From contig NZ_JAKGCR010000016.1 of NCBI RefSeq assembly GCF_022668875.1, positions 22,398-86,397 on the forward strand: DNA of 64,000 nucleotides, written 5' to 3'. Positions within the stretch are counted from its first letter, which is position 1. Every line of letters starts with the position of its first letter. Shown piece by piece: positions 50,720-58,683 of the stretch. The DNA is from Domibacillus sp. PGB-M46. Its GTDB lineage: Bacteria; Bacillota; Bacilli; Bacillales; Domibacillaceae. Under the pieces are notes generated by a model. The model was not told where the DNA came from. It ran no database searches and saw only the letters and a program-made list of their open reading frames with translations. The position numbers and the translations under genes are program-made.

Positions 50720-51031
50720 TTACAAGTGAAGCCATGCACCAAAAAAACCGGCCGCACATGTAAGGAATATATAAAGAAAAGCTTTTTTCATTTTCATTTG
50801 CTCCGCTTCAAAAAGCCATGTTGAAAAGGTAGTAAAGGCGCCAAGAAACCCTGTGCCAAACAGTAAACGAGCGCTCTCTCCTGCCCCGCTGCCTATAAGC
50901 AGCCCAAGCAAAAAGGCACCAAGTACATTGACACCCAAAGTTCCAAACGGAAAAGCCGTACTGTTGAACCGGCCGCTCAGCCAAAAACGGGCTATCGCCC
51001 CGAAAAAACCACCAATCGCGACCAGTATCAT
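50720..51031 (-). CDS. crcB: Fluoride channel subunit CrcB/Fluc, short paralogue
   Basis: 103 residues with four membrane helices and the Fluc motifs GGFFGAIARFWLSG (N-terminal), GTLGVNVLGAFLLGLL and the phenylalanine box GFLGAFTTFSTW. Fluc channels export fluoride as dual-topology dimers. Bacilli often have two different subunits forming a heterodimer, as here. It overlaps the upstream crcB by 4 nt. Confidence 0.92.
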   Translation of the reverse strand: MILVAIGGFFGAIARFWLSGRFNSTAFPFGTLGVNVLGAFLLGLLIGSGAGESARLLFGTGFLGAFTTFSTWLFEAEQMKMKKAFLYIFLTCAAGFFGAWLHL

Positions 51032-51393
51032 ACTGCTTTCGCTCCTTTACGGCCGAGGCGTACAAACAGAAGCCCGCCGCCTATGCTTAAACCTATGTAC
51101 AAAAGAGCTGAAGCTGCCCTTCCTGCTTCGATGAGCATTATAACTTCTACGCTAAAAGCAGAAAACGTTGTAAAGGAGCCGATAACTCCGGCTGTAACAG
51201 CTTTTTGTATCGGTACCGGAATACGGTCTTTTACTTTTTCGTTTAAAAACGGAAGCAAAAAACAGCCAAGGCAATTCACCAAAAGAGTCGCAATCGGAAA
51301 AACGCCAGCCGCTCCGTGGTCTATTACGGCCGATACACTATATCGCAGCAGTGCACCCATAACGCCCCCTAGTCCAATCCATATATAAATCAA
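51028..51393 (-). CDS. crcB: Fluoride channel subunit CrcB/Fluc, second paralogue
   Basis: 121 residues from TTG 51393, which has AGAAGG 7 nt upstream and begins with the family sequence IYIWIGLGGVMGALLRYSVS. It has four helices, LLVNCLGCFLLPFL and the FTTFSAFSVE phenylalanine box. A longer frame to 51489 has no RBS and adds unrelated residues. Partner of the downstream crcB. A TTGACA at about 51449 on the minus strand may be the promoter. I find no fluoride riboswitch motif in the leader. Confidence 0.9.
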   Translation of the reverse strand: MIYIWIGLGGVMGALLRYSVSAVIDHGAAGVFPIATLLVNCLGCFLLPFLNEKVKDRIPVPIQKAVTAGVIGSFTTFSAFSVEVIMLIEAGRAASALLYIGLSIGGGLLFVRLGRKGAKAV

Positions 51394-51489
51394 AAAGATC
51401 CTTCTCTCTATTTGCTTTTCTTTTATCTTTATTTTTGCTGGCGTATTTGTCAAGGCAGGGGGATAATGGAGAAAAAAGGAGGTATACAT

Positions 51490-51873
51490 ATGGGTATTTC
51501 AAAATTAGAACACGTCGGTATTCAAGTAAAGGATTTAGAAGCAACAATTGATTTTTACACAAAAGTTCTCGGGCTTGAGCTTCTTGAGAAGCAGGGTCAT
51601 CCCGATCCAAATCTCCGCATTGCGTTTCTCGGCTTTAAGCAGTCAGATGAAACGTTAATTGAAATCATCGAAGGCTATAATCCAAATCTGCCGGCAGAAG
51701 GAAAGGTGCACCACATCGCCTTTACGGTCGATAATGTCGAAGAAGAAATCGCTCGTGTAAAGGAACATAACGTTGTTTTTGTTGACGAAGCTGTTACAAC
51801 ACTTCCAAACGGAGCAAAATATGTCTTTTTCTACGGACCAGACGGCGAGTGGATTGAGCTGTTTGAGCGGTAA
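51490..51873 (+). CDS. VOC family protein (glyoxalase I-like)
   Basis: 127 residues, two beta-alpha-beta-beta-beta modules: HVGIQVKDLEATIDFYTKVL (first) and HHIAFTVDNVEEEIARVKEH (second). Metal ligands are likely H8, E59-61 of LIEIIEG, H75 and E124 of EWIELF, so a metal-dependent lyase or isomerase such as glyoxalase I is plausible. AAAGGAGG lies 8 nt before ATG 51490. The stop overlaps the start of the DMT gene by one base. Confidence 0.88.
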   Translation: MGISKLEHVGIQVKDLEATIDFYTKVLGLELLEKQGHPDPNLRIAFLGFKQSDETLIEIIEGYNPNLPAEGKVHHIAFTVDNVEEEIARVKEHNVVFVDEAVTTLPNGAKYVFFYGPDGEWIELFER

Positions 51874-52760
51874 TGGCAAACAGATCGATCGGGCTTCCCC
51901 TCTTTATTGCGATTGTCGCTATCTCCTTTTCAGCGATTTTTGTTAAATGGTCAGATGCCCCCGCCTCTATTTTAAGTATGTACCGCATGATTCTGGCCAG
52001 CTTTTTCTTACTGCCCATTGTATGGAGAAAAAGATCCGAGTTTGAGCGTATCCAAAGAAAAGACTGGATGCTTTTAATTCTCTCCGGATTGTTTTTGGCT
52101 TTTCATTTTGTGCTGTGGTTCGGCTCGTTAAAGCTGACCACTGTTGCCAGCTCGACGATTATTTTAGCTCTGCAGCCGCTTGTCTCGCTGGCGGGCGGCT
52201 TTTTGCTGTTTCGGGAACGAACAAATGCCGCAGCTCTTGCTACGATGGGCATTGCTATTATTGGCGCAGTAATGATTGGCTGGGGTGACTTCGGATTAAG
52301 CAGGGAGGCTATTTTGGGGGACTTGCTTTCTTTTTTAAGCGTCATTGCCGTTGTCGGTTATCTGCTCATTGGCCAGCAGACCGTGCGCAAAGTATCTCAT
52401 TGGATTTACAGCTTTTGTGTTTTTTCTTTTGCTGCCCTTTTTCTGTGTCTTTACAACTTAGCAGCCAGTACGCAGATAACCGGCTACAGCAAACACGAAT
52501 GGGGTATTTTTCTTCTTCTTGCGATTGTTCCGACGATTGCCCATGTCATTAATAACTGGCTTATGAATTACGTGAATGCCACAACGATTTCAATGAGCAT
52601 TCTCGGTGAACCAGTCGGCGCCACCCTGCTCGCTGTTCTCCTGCTGAACGAACGGCTGACGGGCTGGCAGATAACAGGCGGCATTTTTATTTTAGCAGGT
52701 GTTTTTTTCTTTCTATTAAAACAGCAGCCTGCGCATAGCAAAAAGAGCGGATCAGGATGA
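51873..52760 (+). CDS. DMT (EamA) family transporter
   Basis: 295 residues, ten helices, as two EamA repeats (first ending about 135 with EAILGD; second about 145-285 with LGEPVGATLLAVLLLNERLTGWQ). Such proteins export amino acids or other metabolites. ATG 51873 overlaps the VOC stop by one nt. The last ten codons lie inside a 22-bp inverted repeat that also serves as terminator. Confidence 0.88.
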   Translation: MANRSIGLPLFIAIVAISFSAIFVKWSDAPASILSMYRMILASFFLLPIVWRKRSEFERIQRKDWMLLILSGLFLAFHFVLWFGSLKLTTVASSTIILALQPLVSLAGGFLLFRERTNAAALATMGIAIIGAVMIGWGDFGLSREAILGDLLSFLSVIAVVGYLLIGQQTVRKVSHWIYSFCVFSFAALFLCLYNLAASTQITGYSKHEWGIFLLLAIVPTIAHVINNWLMNYVNATTISMSILGEPVGATLLAVLLLNERLTGWQITGGIFILAGVFFFLLKQQPAHSKKSGSG

Positions 52761-52783
52761 TTCCGCTCTTTTTGCTATGCGCA
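52730..52783. repeat. 22-bp perfect inverted repeat over the DMT gene end
   Basis: Arms 52730-52751 and 52762-52783 are perfectly complementary with a 10-nt loop that holds the stop codon. The right arm includes CTCTTTTTGC. A near-copy of the right arm (GATTCTGCTCTTTTTGCTGT) lies at 52833-52852 in the next gene. Confidence 0.85.
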
Positions 52784-52823
52784 AACGCCCGCTTTCTTAT
52801 TTTGTCTTTCCTCTAAGATCAGA

Positions 52824-53585
52824 TCAAGACGATTCTGCTCTTTTTGCTGTTTTACGCCGAAACATCCCTTCCGCTTGATGGCCTGATGGCTTTTCGCGAA
52901 ACAGCACCCAAATCAGCAGACTGAGCATAAGTGCCAGCGCTTCAAGAGATACAATATACCACGGGTAAGGTCCAAGCAAATCCAGCAAACTGGCGCTTGA
53001 CGGCTTGTGGCTTAAATAAAGATAATTTCCGCCCGTCCACTTATTAATCACCATTACAGGCGGTATGAGCAAGTTTAAAAACAGCAATGTTTTCCCAACC
53101 GAATAAAGCGTCGGCCTGTATTCTTTTACCCAGGTAAAGTAAAGAGGAACAATTAGTAGAAAAGCATGCACCGTGAAAAAGTGAAAAAAACGGAAATGCG
53201 GAAAGTCAAAATTCAAATAAGGAGTTAATAACGCCTGTGAAGCTCCAAGTAAACCGGTAAATAGTAAAATGTCATAAATGCCTTTTTGTTTTGTTACAAG
53301 GAGCAGAACCGCCAAAAATAAGCTGATGCTGCACAGCTCCAGCGGAATAGCGTGACTCAGCTTCCAGCTGTTTGTGGTAACCATCCAGACATGATAAACG
53401 GCTTCTATTAATAATAAGAAGAAAGCTGTACCTATTTCCATCTTTCTCCCGACCAATCTGCCCAGCTGCTGGCGAAAGACGTATAATCCGGCCAGTGCTG
53501 CACTAACGGCTGCCACAACAATAAAATGGCTTCCTGAAAACATCGTGAAGTCATAATTTTGATAGCTCCCGCCGAACCAGCCCAT
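52824..53585 (-). CDS. TIGR02206-type membrane protein (YwaF-like)
   Basis: 253 residues with seven membrane helices. From ATG 53585, behind AAAGGAGG, the start MGWFGGSYQNYDFTMFSGSHF is typical of the family. Also present: SHAIPLELCSISLFLAVLLLV, HFRFFHFFTVHAFLLIVPLY and GGNYLYLSHKPSSASLLDLLGP. The function of YwaF-like proteins is unknown; they resemble TMEM164. The C-terminal tail (RRKTAKRAESS) is encoded by a stretch that is nearly repeated in the neighbouring hairpin. Confidence 0.85.
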   Translation of the reverse strand: MGWFGGSYQNYDFTMFSGSHFIVVAAVSAALAGLYVFRQQLGRLVGRKMEIGTAFFLLLIEAVYHVWMVTTNSWKLSHAIPLELCSISLFLAVLLLVTKQKGIYDILLFTGLLGASQALLTPYLNFDFPHFRFFHFFTVHAFLLIVPLYFTWVKEYRPTLYSVGKTLLFLNLLIPPVMVINKWTGGNYLYLSHKPSSASLLDLLGPYPWYIVSLEALALMLSLLIWVLFREKPSGHQAEGMFRRKTAKRAESS

Positions 53586-53776
53586 CGCTACGCCTCCTTT
53601 TTTAATGAGTGTATCATACATCAGCTGCTAAATCCTTTTTTTGTAATTTCTCTTTCTGTTTGTTTTATTTCTATGAAAGAAACTTCTTTATCATGCCCAA
53701 ATATCTACTGTCTATTGAAAATCTTATGAATCCGTACATCAAAATCAGTTCTTCTATACATTATTCGCCTTGTTTA
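53586..53776. other. Gene-free upstream region of amtB
   Basis: An A/T-rich stretch between the divergent YwaF-like gene and the first TnrA/GlnR box. No RNA gene, ORF with RBS or terminator seen. Confidence 0.5.
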
Positions 53777-53793
53777 TGTAATGTTTTATTACA
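53777..53793 (+). promoter_or_regulatory. Upstream TnrA/GlnR box of amtB
   Basis: TGTAA-TGTTTTA-TTACA matches TGTNA-N7-TNACA exactly, centred about 71 nt before the predicted transcription start: activation by TnrA is plausible. Confidence 0.75.
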
Positions 53794-53820
53794 TATATGA
53801 ATAAAATCCTTAAAATTCTA

Positions 53821-53849
53821 TTGACGAATCTTAGTTTTCCGCATAAGAT
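53821..53849 (+). promoter_or_regulatory. Sigma-A promoter of amtB
   Basis: TTGACG (53821-53826), 17-nt spacer, TAAGAT (53844-53849). Confidence 0.75.
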
Positions 53850-53856
53850 AAGTACA

Positions 53857-53873
53857 TGTTATAAAAAGTGACA
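53857..53873 (+). promoter_or_regulatory. Downstream TnrA/GlnR box of amtB
   Basis: TGTTA-TAAAAAG-TGACA, again an exact match to TGTNA-N7-TNACA, positioned just after the predicted start point, where a bound repressor such as GlnR would block transcription. Confidence 0.75.
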
Positions 53874-53912
53874 TAATAAGTTATCAAAAATAACATTCGG
53901 GAGGGTTTTAAC

Positions 53913-55184
53913 ATGGAAGATATGTTGTACTTAATGAACAGCCTCTGGGTCATGGTTAGTGCTATTTTAGTTATTTTCATGATTGCCGGATTCATTATGC
54001 TTGAGGCTGGATCAACTCGTATGAAAAACGCTGGCCATATTGCCGGCAAGACAGCTTTCACATTCGGACTCGCTTCCCTCGTTTTCTGGGCTGTCGGATT
54101 TGCTTTCATTTTCGGTGATAACGCGAACTTCTTTGTAGGAATGTCGAACTTTTTCTACTCTGGCGCTGACTTAGATTTAGGGCTTTCATCTACTGTATTC
54201 TTCGTATTCCAGCTGGCATTCGCAGGGATCGCGATTACAATCGCTCTGGGCGGTTTCGCGGAACGTGCAAAGTTATCTGTATACGTTTTATTCACCATTC
54301 TCTTCTCAGCAATTGTTTATCCCGTTGTTGCACATTGGATTTGGGGCGGCGGCTGGCTTGCGGAGCATGGCAAGCAGGATTTCGCCGGTTCAACCGTTGT
54401 TCACTTAACAGGCGCTATGGCGGCTCTGGCAGCTACGATCCTTCTTAAACCTCGCATCGGCCGCTTTAATAAAGATGGTTCTGCCAATGCCATTCATGGG
54501 CATAACCAAGTGTTCACATCACTCGGCGTATTGATTTTATGGGTAGGCTGGTTTGGCTTTAACGCCGGAAGTACAGTATCTGTTGATGCCGGGTTCTTCG
54601 GGTTTGTAGCCCTTAATACACAGCTTGCGGCTGGAGCAGGTGCTGTTGCTGCATTGATTATCTCTTGGGTAACCCTTGGAAAATCGGACATTCCGACTAT
54701 TTTAAACGGCGCTCTGGCTGGTCTTGTAGCCATCACCGCATCTTGTGCTTTCGTTGACACATGGGCAGCCGTTGTAATCGGCTTAATTGCCGGCGTTCTC
54801 GTATTCTATGGGGCAAAATGGATGGAAAAAATGGGGATTGATGATCCGATCTTTGCTCTTTCTGTTCACGGTATTCCTGGTATCTGGGGAACATTATCAA
54901 CTGGGTTCTTCGCTACACCTGATCTTGCTGCTGTTGGCCGTCCGGGTCTTTTCTACGGCGGCGGATTCGAACAGCTCGGGGTTCAGGCGATGGGTGTATT
55001 CGTCTCCGGCGCATTTGCGTTTGTTGCTTCGTTCGTCATTCTTTTCGCCATCAAGAAGCTTCTTGGCGGGCTCCGTGTTTCAGAAGAAGAAGAAATTATG
55101 GGGCTTGATATCAGTGAACACGGCACATATGGCTATCCCGAAGTGTTTGCTGACACAAAATCTAAGGCTGCAGGCGATAAATAA
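53913..55184 (+). CDS. amtB: Ammonium transporter AmtB/NrgA
   Basis: 423 residues, 11 membrane helices. Signature blocks: FMIAGFIMLEAGSTRMKNAG at the start, ARLS-like GFAERAKLSVYVLFT, DFAGSTVVHLTGAMAALAA with the first pore His, and DDPIFALSVHGIPGIWGTLS with the second. It imports ammonium as NH3/H+. RBS GGGAGGG. The usual partner gene for the PII protein (glnK/nrgB) is missing; the next gene is a GlnD-like nucleotidyltransferase. Strong terminator follows. Confidence 0.95.
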   Translation: MEDMLYLMNSLWVMVSAILVIFMIAGFIMLEAGSTRMKNAGHIAGKTAFTFGLASLVFWAVGFAFIFGDNANFFVGMSNFFYSGADLDLGLSSTVFFVFQLAFAGIAITIALGGFAERAKLSVYVLFTILFSAIVYPVVAHWIWGGGWLAEHGKQDFAGSTVVHLTGAMAALAATILLKPRIGRFNKDGSANAIHGHNQVFTSLGVLILWVGWFGFNAGSTVSVDAGFFGFVALNTQLAAGAGAVAALIISWVTLGKSDIPTILNGALAGLVAITASCAFVDTWAAVVIGLIAGVLVFYGAKWMEKMGIDDPIFALSVHGIPGIWGTLSTGFFATPDLAAVGRPGLFYGGGFEQLGVQAMGVFVSGAFAFVASFVILFAIKKLLGGLRVSEEEEIMGLDISEHGTYGYPEVFADTKSKAAGDK

Positions 55185-55188
55185 GATA

Positions 55189-55229
55189 AATAATACGCAA
55201 AGCGGCAGCGCTTTGCGTATTATTGTTTA
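55189..55229 (+). terminator. Terminator after amtB
   Basis: 16-bp perfect stem AATAATACGCAAAGCG / CGCTTTGCGTATTATT, loop GCAG. Confidence 0.85.
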
Positions 55230-55246
55230 AAAGGATGTGAAAAATC

Positions 55247-56227
55247 ATGACAACGCGGGAGCAAACGTATGCAAACATTCGCCAGGAAAAAGAAGCGAAA
55301 ATGGATCGGCACCTTCACTCCACACAGCGCTTGAATGCCTTTCACGATGAAATTATGAAGCAGGTTCTTACGATCGCTTTGCAAATTCACGAGCACGAGT
55401 ATGGCCCTCCCCCCTGTTCTTATTCCCTTTTTTTGCTCGGCAGCGCCGGCCGTTCTGAACAAGGCACCATCAGCGACCAGGATCATGGCATTGCCTTCGA
55501 GGCCCATACAGATGAAGCCGCTGCTTATTTTTTAGATTTAGGCCAAACTTTTTCAGATGGATTACATACAGCTGGGTACCCGTACTGTGAAGGAAAAGTC
55601 ATGAGTTCTAATCCAGTCTGGTGCCGGTCAGCAGAGGATTGGAAGCAGCAAATCGCTTTATGGATTGAATCTGAAACACTAGATACGATGCGTTCTCTTC
55701 ATATGATCTATGATGCCCGTGTGATTCATGGCGACAAAGAACCCGTTTCCACTTTGAAACAACAAGTGGCTGCAAACATGAAAAAAAATCCGCACAAGCT
55801 GAAGCGCTTTTTTGAAAACATTCAATTTATGAAAAAATCGATTGGCCTTTTTGGACAAATTTTCACGGAACAAAACGGCCAGCATGCCGGGTCACTTAAT
55901 TTAAAACAATCCGCTTTTCTTCCTTACGTAAATGCTATTCGCGTGCTTGCCGTTAAAGAAGGAATTGATGCTTCTTCTACTTTATTGCGTATGAAGGCTT
56001 TAACAGCTGTTCCTGCTCATAACGGCCGCATGCAGGAATATGAGGAAGCGTTTCGGCTGCTGCTCGAATTCAGGCTGCGCGTCTTAAGAAACGCGCCCGA
56101 CTATGATAGCTCTCACTATATAAACATTGATTCACTTGGACCGGTCCGCAAGCGGGAACTGCGCCATATTTTAAAAACCGCAGAATCCCTTCATCATTAT
56201 GTACAGCGATTCATAGCAAAAGGATGA
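55247..56227 (+). CDS. DUF294 / GlnD-like putative nucleotidyltransferase
   Basis: 326 residues. The nucleotidyltransferase-fold signature GSAGRSEQGTISDQDHGIAF (about 67-86) holds the G-S and D-x-D metal ligands. A C-terminal helical DUF294_C domain follows (about 190-325: LNLKQSAFLPYVNAIRVLAV). Related to the uridylyltransferase domain of GlnD, which modifies PII. No CBS domains are attached, unlike many homologues. AAAGGATG precedes the ATG. It lies 6 nt before the exonuclease gene. Confidence 0.82.
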   Translation: MTTREQTYANIRQEKEAKMDRHLHSTQRLNAFHDEIMKQVLTIALQIHEHEYGPPPCSYSLFLLGSAGRSEQGTISDQDHGIAFEAHTDEAAAYFLDLGQTFSDGLHTAGYPYCEGKVMSSNPVWCRSAEDWKQQIALWIESETLDTMRSLHMIYDARVIHGDKEPVSTLKQQVAANMKKNPHKLKRFFENIQFMKKSIGLFGQIFTEQNGQHAGSLNLKQSAFLPYVNAIRVLAVKEGIDASSTLLRMKALTAVPAHNGRMQEYEEAFRLLLEFRLRVLRNAPDYDSSHYINIDSLGPVRKRELRHILKTAESLHHYVQRFIAKG

Positions 56228-56233
56228 TGCCGA

Positions 56234-56935
56234 ATGGGCTTTAATGATTTTATGAAAAATTTAAGTGGAAACCGCTTCACAGGCCTTCAGGGCGGCCGTC
56301 ATGATATCGCTTTTATGCGGAGTCTGCAGCGGGATTTAAAAACAAAGGAGGCAGCCTCGATCCCGCTCGACAAATTGCAGGTAGTTGTATTTGACTTGGA
56401 GACAACCGGATTTCATCCAGACAAAGGGGATCAAATTTTATCGATTGGCGCTGTAAAAGTATGTGGAAGACACGTTGAAGATGAATTCTATTCATTGGTC
56501 CGATTTACTGAACCACTCCCGCCTCTTGTAAAGGAATTAACAGGACTTGAGGAATTAGAATTGATAAAGGCTCCTGAGCCGGCTGAAGCGCTGGCACAAT
56601 TTTTTAAATTTGCCGGGGCTTCTCCTCTCGTTGCCCATCACGCCAGCCATGAAAAAGCTTTTATGACGTATGCAAGCCGTAAATATTTTCGGACGCCGTT
56701 TTCCCACCGGCTGATCGATACATCCTTTATGTACCGGATCGCAGAACCCGACAATCCTTATGTACGCCTGGAGGACTGCTGTGAACACAATCAAATTCCT
56801 ATAACCGGCCGGCATCATGCTCTTGGTGATGCGCGTCTTACTGCGGCGCTTTGGGCGGTGTATGTTGAAAAACTTCAAGAAATAGGTATCACTACACTGT
56901 CACAAGTTTATGAAAGGCTCGCTGTTATTCGGTAA
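56234..56935 (+). CDS. DnaQ-like 3'-5' exonuclease
   Basis: 233 residues with the DEDDh catalytic motifs: Exo I VVFDLETTGF (about 51-60), Exo II VAHHASHEKAFM and Exo III HHALGDARLTAALW with His and Asp. It resembles the DNA polymerase III epsilon fold. In Bacilli and Proteobacteria such a protein often follows a DUF294 nucleotidyltransferase gene. The start overlaps no gene; RBS AAAGGATG. Function in the pair unknown. Confidence 0.88.
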   Translation: MGFNDFMKNLSGNRFTGLQGGRHDIAFMRSLQRDLKTKEAASIPLDKLQVVVFDLETTGFHPDKGDQILSIGAVKVCGRHVEDEFYSLVRFTEPLPPLVKELTGLEELELIKAPEPAEALAQFFKFAGASPLVAHHASHEKAFMTYASRKYFRTPFSHRLIDTSFMYRIAEPDNPYVRLEDCCEHNQIPITGRHHALGDARLTAALWAVYVEKLQEIGITTLSQVYERLAVIR

Positions 56936-56975
56936 ACAGACGACAGAGCCAACTGCTTTGCCGTCTGTTTATTCT
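56935..56975. terminator. Terminator after the exonuclease gene
   Basis: Stem AAACAGACG / CGTCTGTTT with a 19-nt loop, starting at the exonuclease stop. Confidence 0.65.
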
Positions 56976-57500
56976 TTAGCTTTTCCCGAAATCCGTAGCA
57001 TCTGTAAGAGCCCGCTCCTCTGCAGCGATGCGGACAGACAGCATCCATGCATTTAAAAGCGTGAAAATAATTGCTGTGTAGTAGGCTTGAAACAGCAGCG
57101 GTATTACAATAAATTCAAGTGTAACAATGATATAGTTTGGATGGCGAACCCAGCGATAAGGACCTCTATTAACAACTTTTGCGCCGGGAAGCACGATAAT
57201 TTTTGTATTCCAAAAAGGGCCGAGTGAGCGAAGTGTCCATACCCGACCAAGCTGCGTAACCAAAAATAATGTCAGCCACATCGGCCAGTTTGAGTTGAGC
57301 GTTTTTTCCATCATGGTCACTTCAGCAATTAAGCTGATGAAGAAAAGCGTGTGAAGTGCCACAATAAATGGATAATGACGTGCCCCCGCTTCATAGGCTC
57401 CCTGACTGAGCATCCACTTTTCATTTCGTTTGGCGATAAAAAGCTCAGAAATTCGCTGTACACAAAGAAAAAGAATAAACAGCCAAAAAATGCTACTCAT
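56976..57500 (-). CDS. bpsB: Isoprenylcysteine carboxyl methyltransferase-like BpsB
   Basis: 174 residues, five membrane helices, with the ICMT-family SAM block GPYRWVRHPNYIIVTLEFI and EERAL near the end. B. subtilis BpsB (YpbQ) methylates alkylpyrones made by BpsA to alkylpyrone methyl ethers. ATG 57500 overlaps the bpsA stop in ATGA, behind GGAGGG. The longer frame to 57515 is less likely. Confidence 0.9.
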   Translation of the reverse strand: MSSIFWLFILFLCVQRISELFIAKRNEKWMLSQGAYEAGARHYPFIVALHTLFFISLIAEVTMMEKTLNSNWPMWLTLFLVTQLGRVWTLRSLGPFWNTKIIVLPGAKVVNRGPYRWVRHPNYIIVTLEFIVIPLLFQAYYTAIIFTLLNAWMLSVRIAAEERALTDATDFGKS

Positions 57501-58585
57501 ACTGTTTCCCTCCACTTCAGCAGTACTAATTCTCCGGAAAAGCCGGGTCCTAAAGCAGTCATCAATCCGTAGTCTCCCTGCTTCACATTGCCAAGCATAA
57601 ATTGTTCTAGCACATATAAAACAGTTGGAGATGACATATTGCCAAACGATGAAAGAATGTTCCGGGCATGAAGTGTTTTTTCTTTTGAAAGCCTCAGTGT
57701 TTCTTCGTATGCATCCAGCACTTTTTTTCCGCCTGGATGTGCAACAAAGTGGGTGATTTCCTTCATAGATAACCCTTCCTTTTTTAAAAAAGTATCTACA
57801 AATCCTCCCAGCCAGTCCCGGACAATTACAGGAATATCCCGTGAAAAAACGACATGAAGACCGCTGTTTTTAACTTCCCAGCCCATTACATCTTCAGAAT
57901 TGGGCATTAATTTGGATGCATTTTTTAAAACAGACGGTACAGGCCGTTTTGTTTCTATCCCGGCTTCGTCCCCCGCCATAAGCACACAAGCCGTCCCATC
58001 TGCAAACAGCGACGTTCCCACCAAATTGCTTTTTGACCGGTCGTTTCGCTGGAACGTTAAGCTGCATAATTCAATCGCTAACACGAGCACCTTTGCCTGT
58101 GGAAAGGCGAGGCAATATTCATAAGCCCGGCTGATCCCAGCCGCTCCGCCCGCACAGCCAAGCCCCCAAATCGGAATCCGCTTTGTTTCATCAGGAAACG
58201 GCAGACAGTTCATAATTCTCGCTTCAATGCTTGGCGTTGCCATGCCTGAGCTGGAAATAAAAAAAATAGCATCAATATCGCCTGCTGTCAGCGATTGCTG
58301 TAAAAAGCGTTCGTCAGCCAGACACTTTTTAACAGCTTCGGTTCCATACTCAACTGCTTTTTCAATATACAAATCATTTCGTTCCTGTAAACTGTGGTCG
58401 CGCTCAAACCAAGTTAACGGCATGGCAAAATGCCGCTTTTGAATTTGCCCATTTTGAAAAACGGTTAAAAGCCGCTCAATATCCCGGAAATCATCCTTGA
58501 ATAATTCACGGGCAAAAGCGGCAGTTTGACCCTGCTCAACAATATGCGGAGGGTAGTGCGTACTGGCAGAAACAATACTCGGCAT
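57497..58585 (-). CDS. bpsA: Type III polyketide synthase BpsA
   Basis: 362 residues, chalcone-synthase fold. Catalytic Cys in IWGLGCAGGAAGISRAYEY (about 144), His in HFVAHPGGKKVLDAYEETL and Asn in SSFGNMSSPTV. It condenses long-chain acyl-CoA with malonyl-CoA to triketide alkylpyrones. It is coupled to bpsB by a 4-nt overlap. An upstream GTTTAA-N13-GGGAAC resembles a sigma-B promoter. Confidence 0.93.
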   Translation of the reverse strand: MPSIVSASTHYPPHIVEQGQTAAFARELFKDDFRDIERLLTVFQNGQIQKRHFAMPLTWFERDHSLQERNDLYIEKAVEYGTEAVKKCLADERFLQQSLTAGDIDAIFFISSSGMATPSIEARIMNCLPFPDETKRIPIWGLGCAGGAAGISRAYEYCLAFPQAKVLVLAIELCSLTFQRNDRSKSNLVGTSLFADGTACVLMAGDEAGIETKRPVPSVLKNASKLMPNSEDVMGWEVKNSGLHVVFSRDIPVIVRDWLGGFVDTFLKKEGLSMKEITHFVAHPGGKKVLDAYEETLRLSKEKTLHARNILSSFGNMSSPTVLYVLEQFMLGNVKQGDYGLMTALGPGFSGELVLLKWRETV

Positions 58586-58613
58586 ATTTATCCCACTTTT
58601 CTTTTTTGTTTAT

Positions 58614-58640
58614 CGTTCCCTCTCTTTCTTTTTTTAAACA
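58614..58640 (-). promoter_or_regulatory. Possible sigma-B promoter of bpsAB
   Basis: Minus strand GTTTAA, 13 nt, GGGAAC compared with the sigma-B consensus GTTTAA-N12/14-GGGWAW; one mismatch in the last base of the -10. Confidence 0.4.
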
Positions 58641-58683
58641 ATCAGCCGCAGACTGGAACAGTGCAAAACAAAAGCAAAGCTTT

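Noticed and set aside
51394..51489. Longer N-terminus of the second crcB and a possible fluoride riboswitch in its leader
   Set aside because: The RBS is spaced for TTG 51393, and I find none of the conserved fluoride-aptamer segments.
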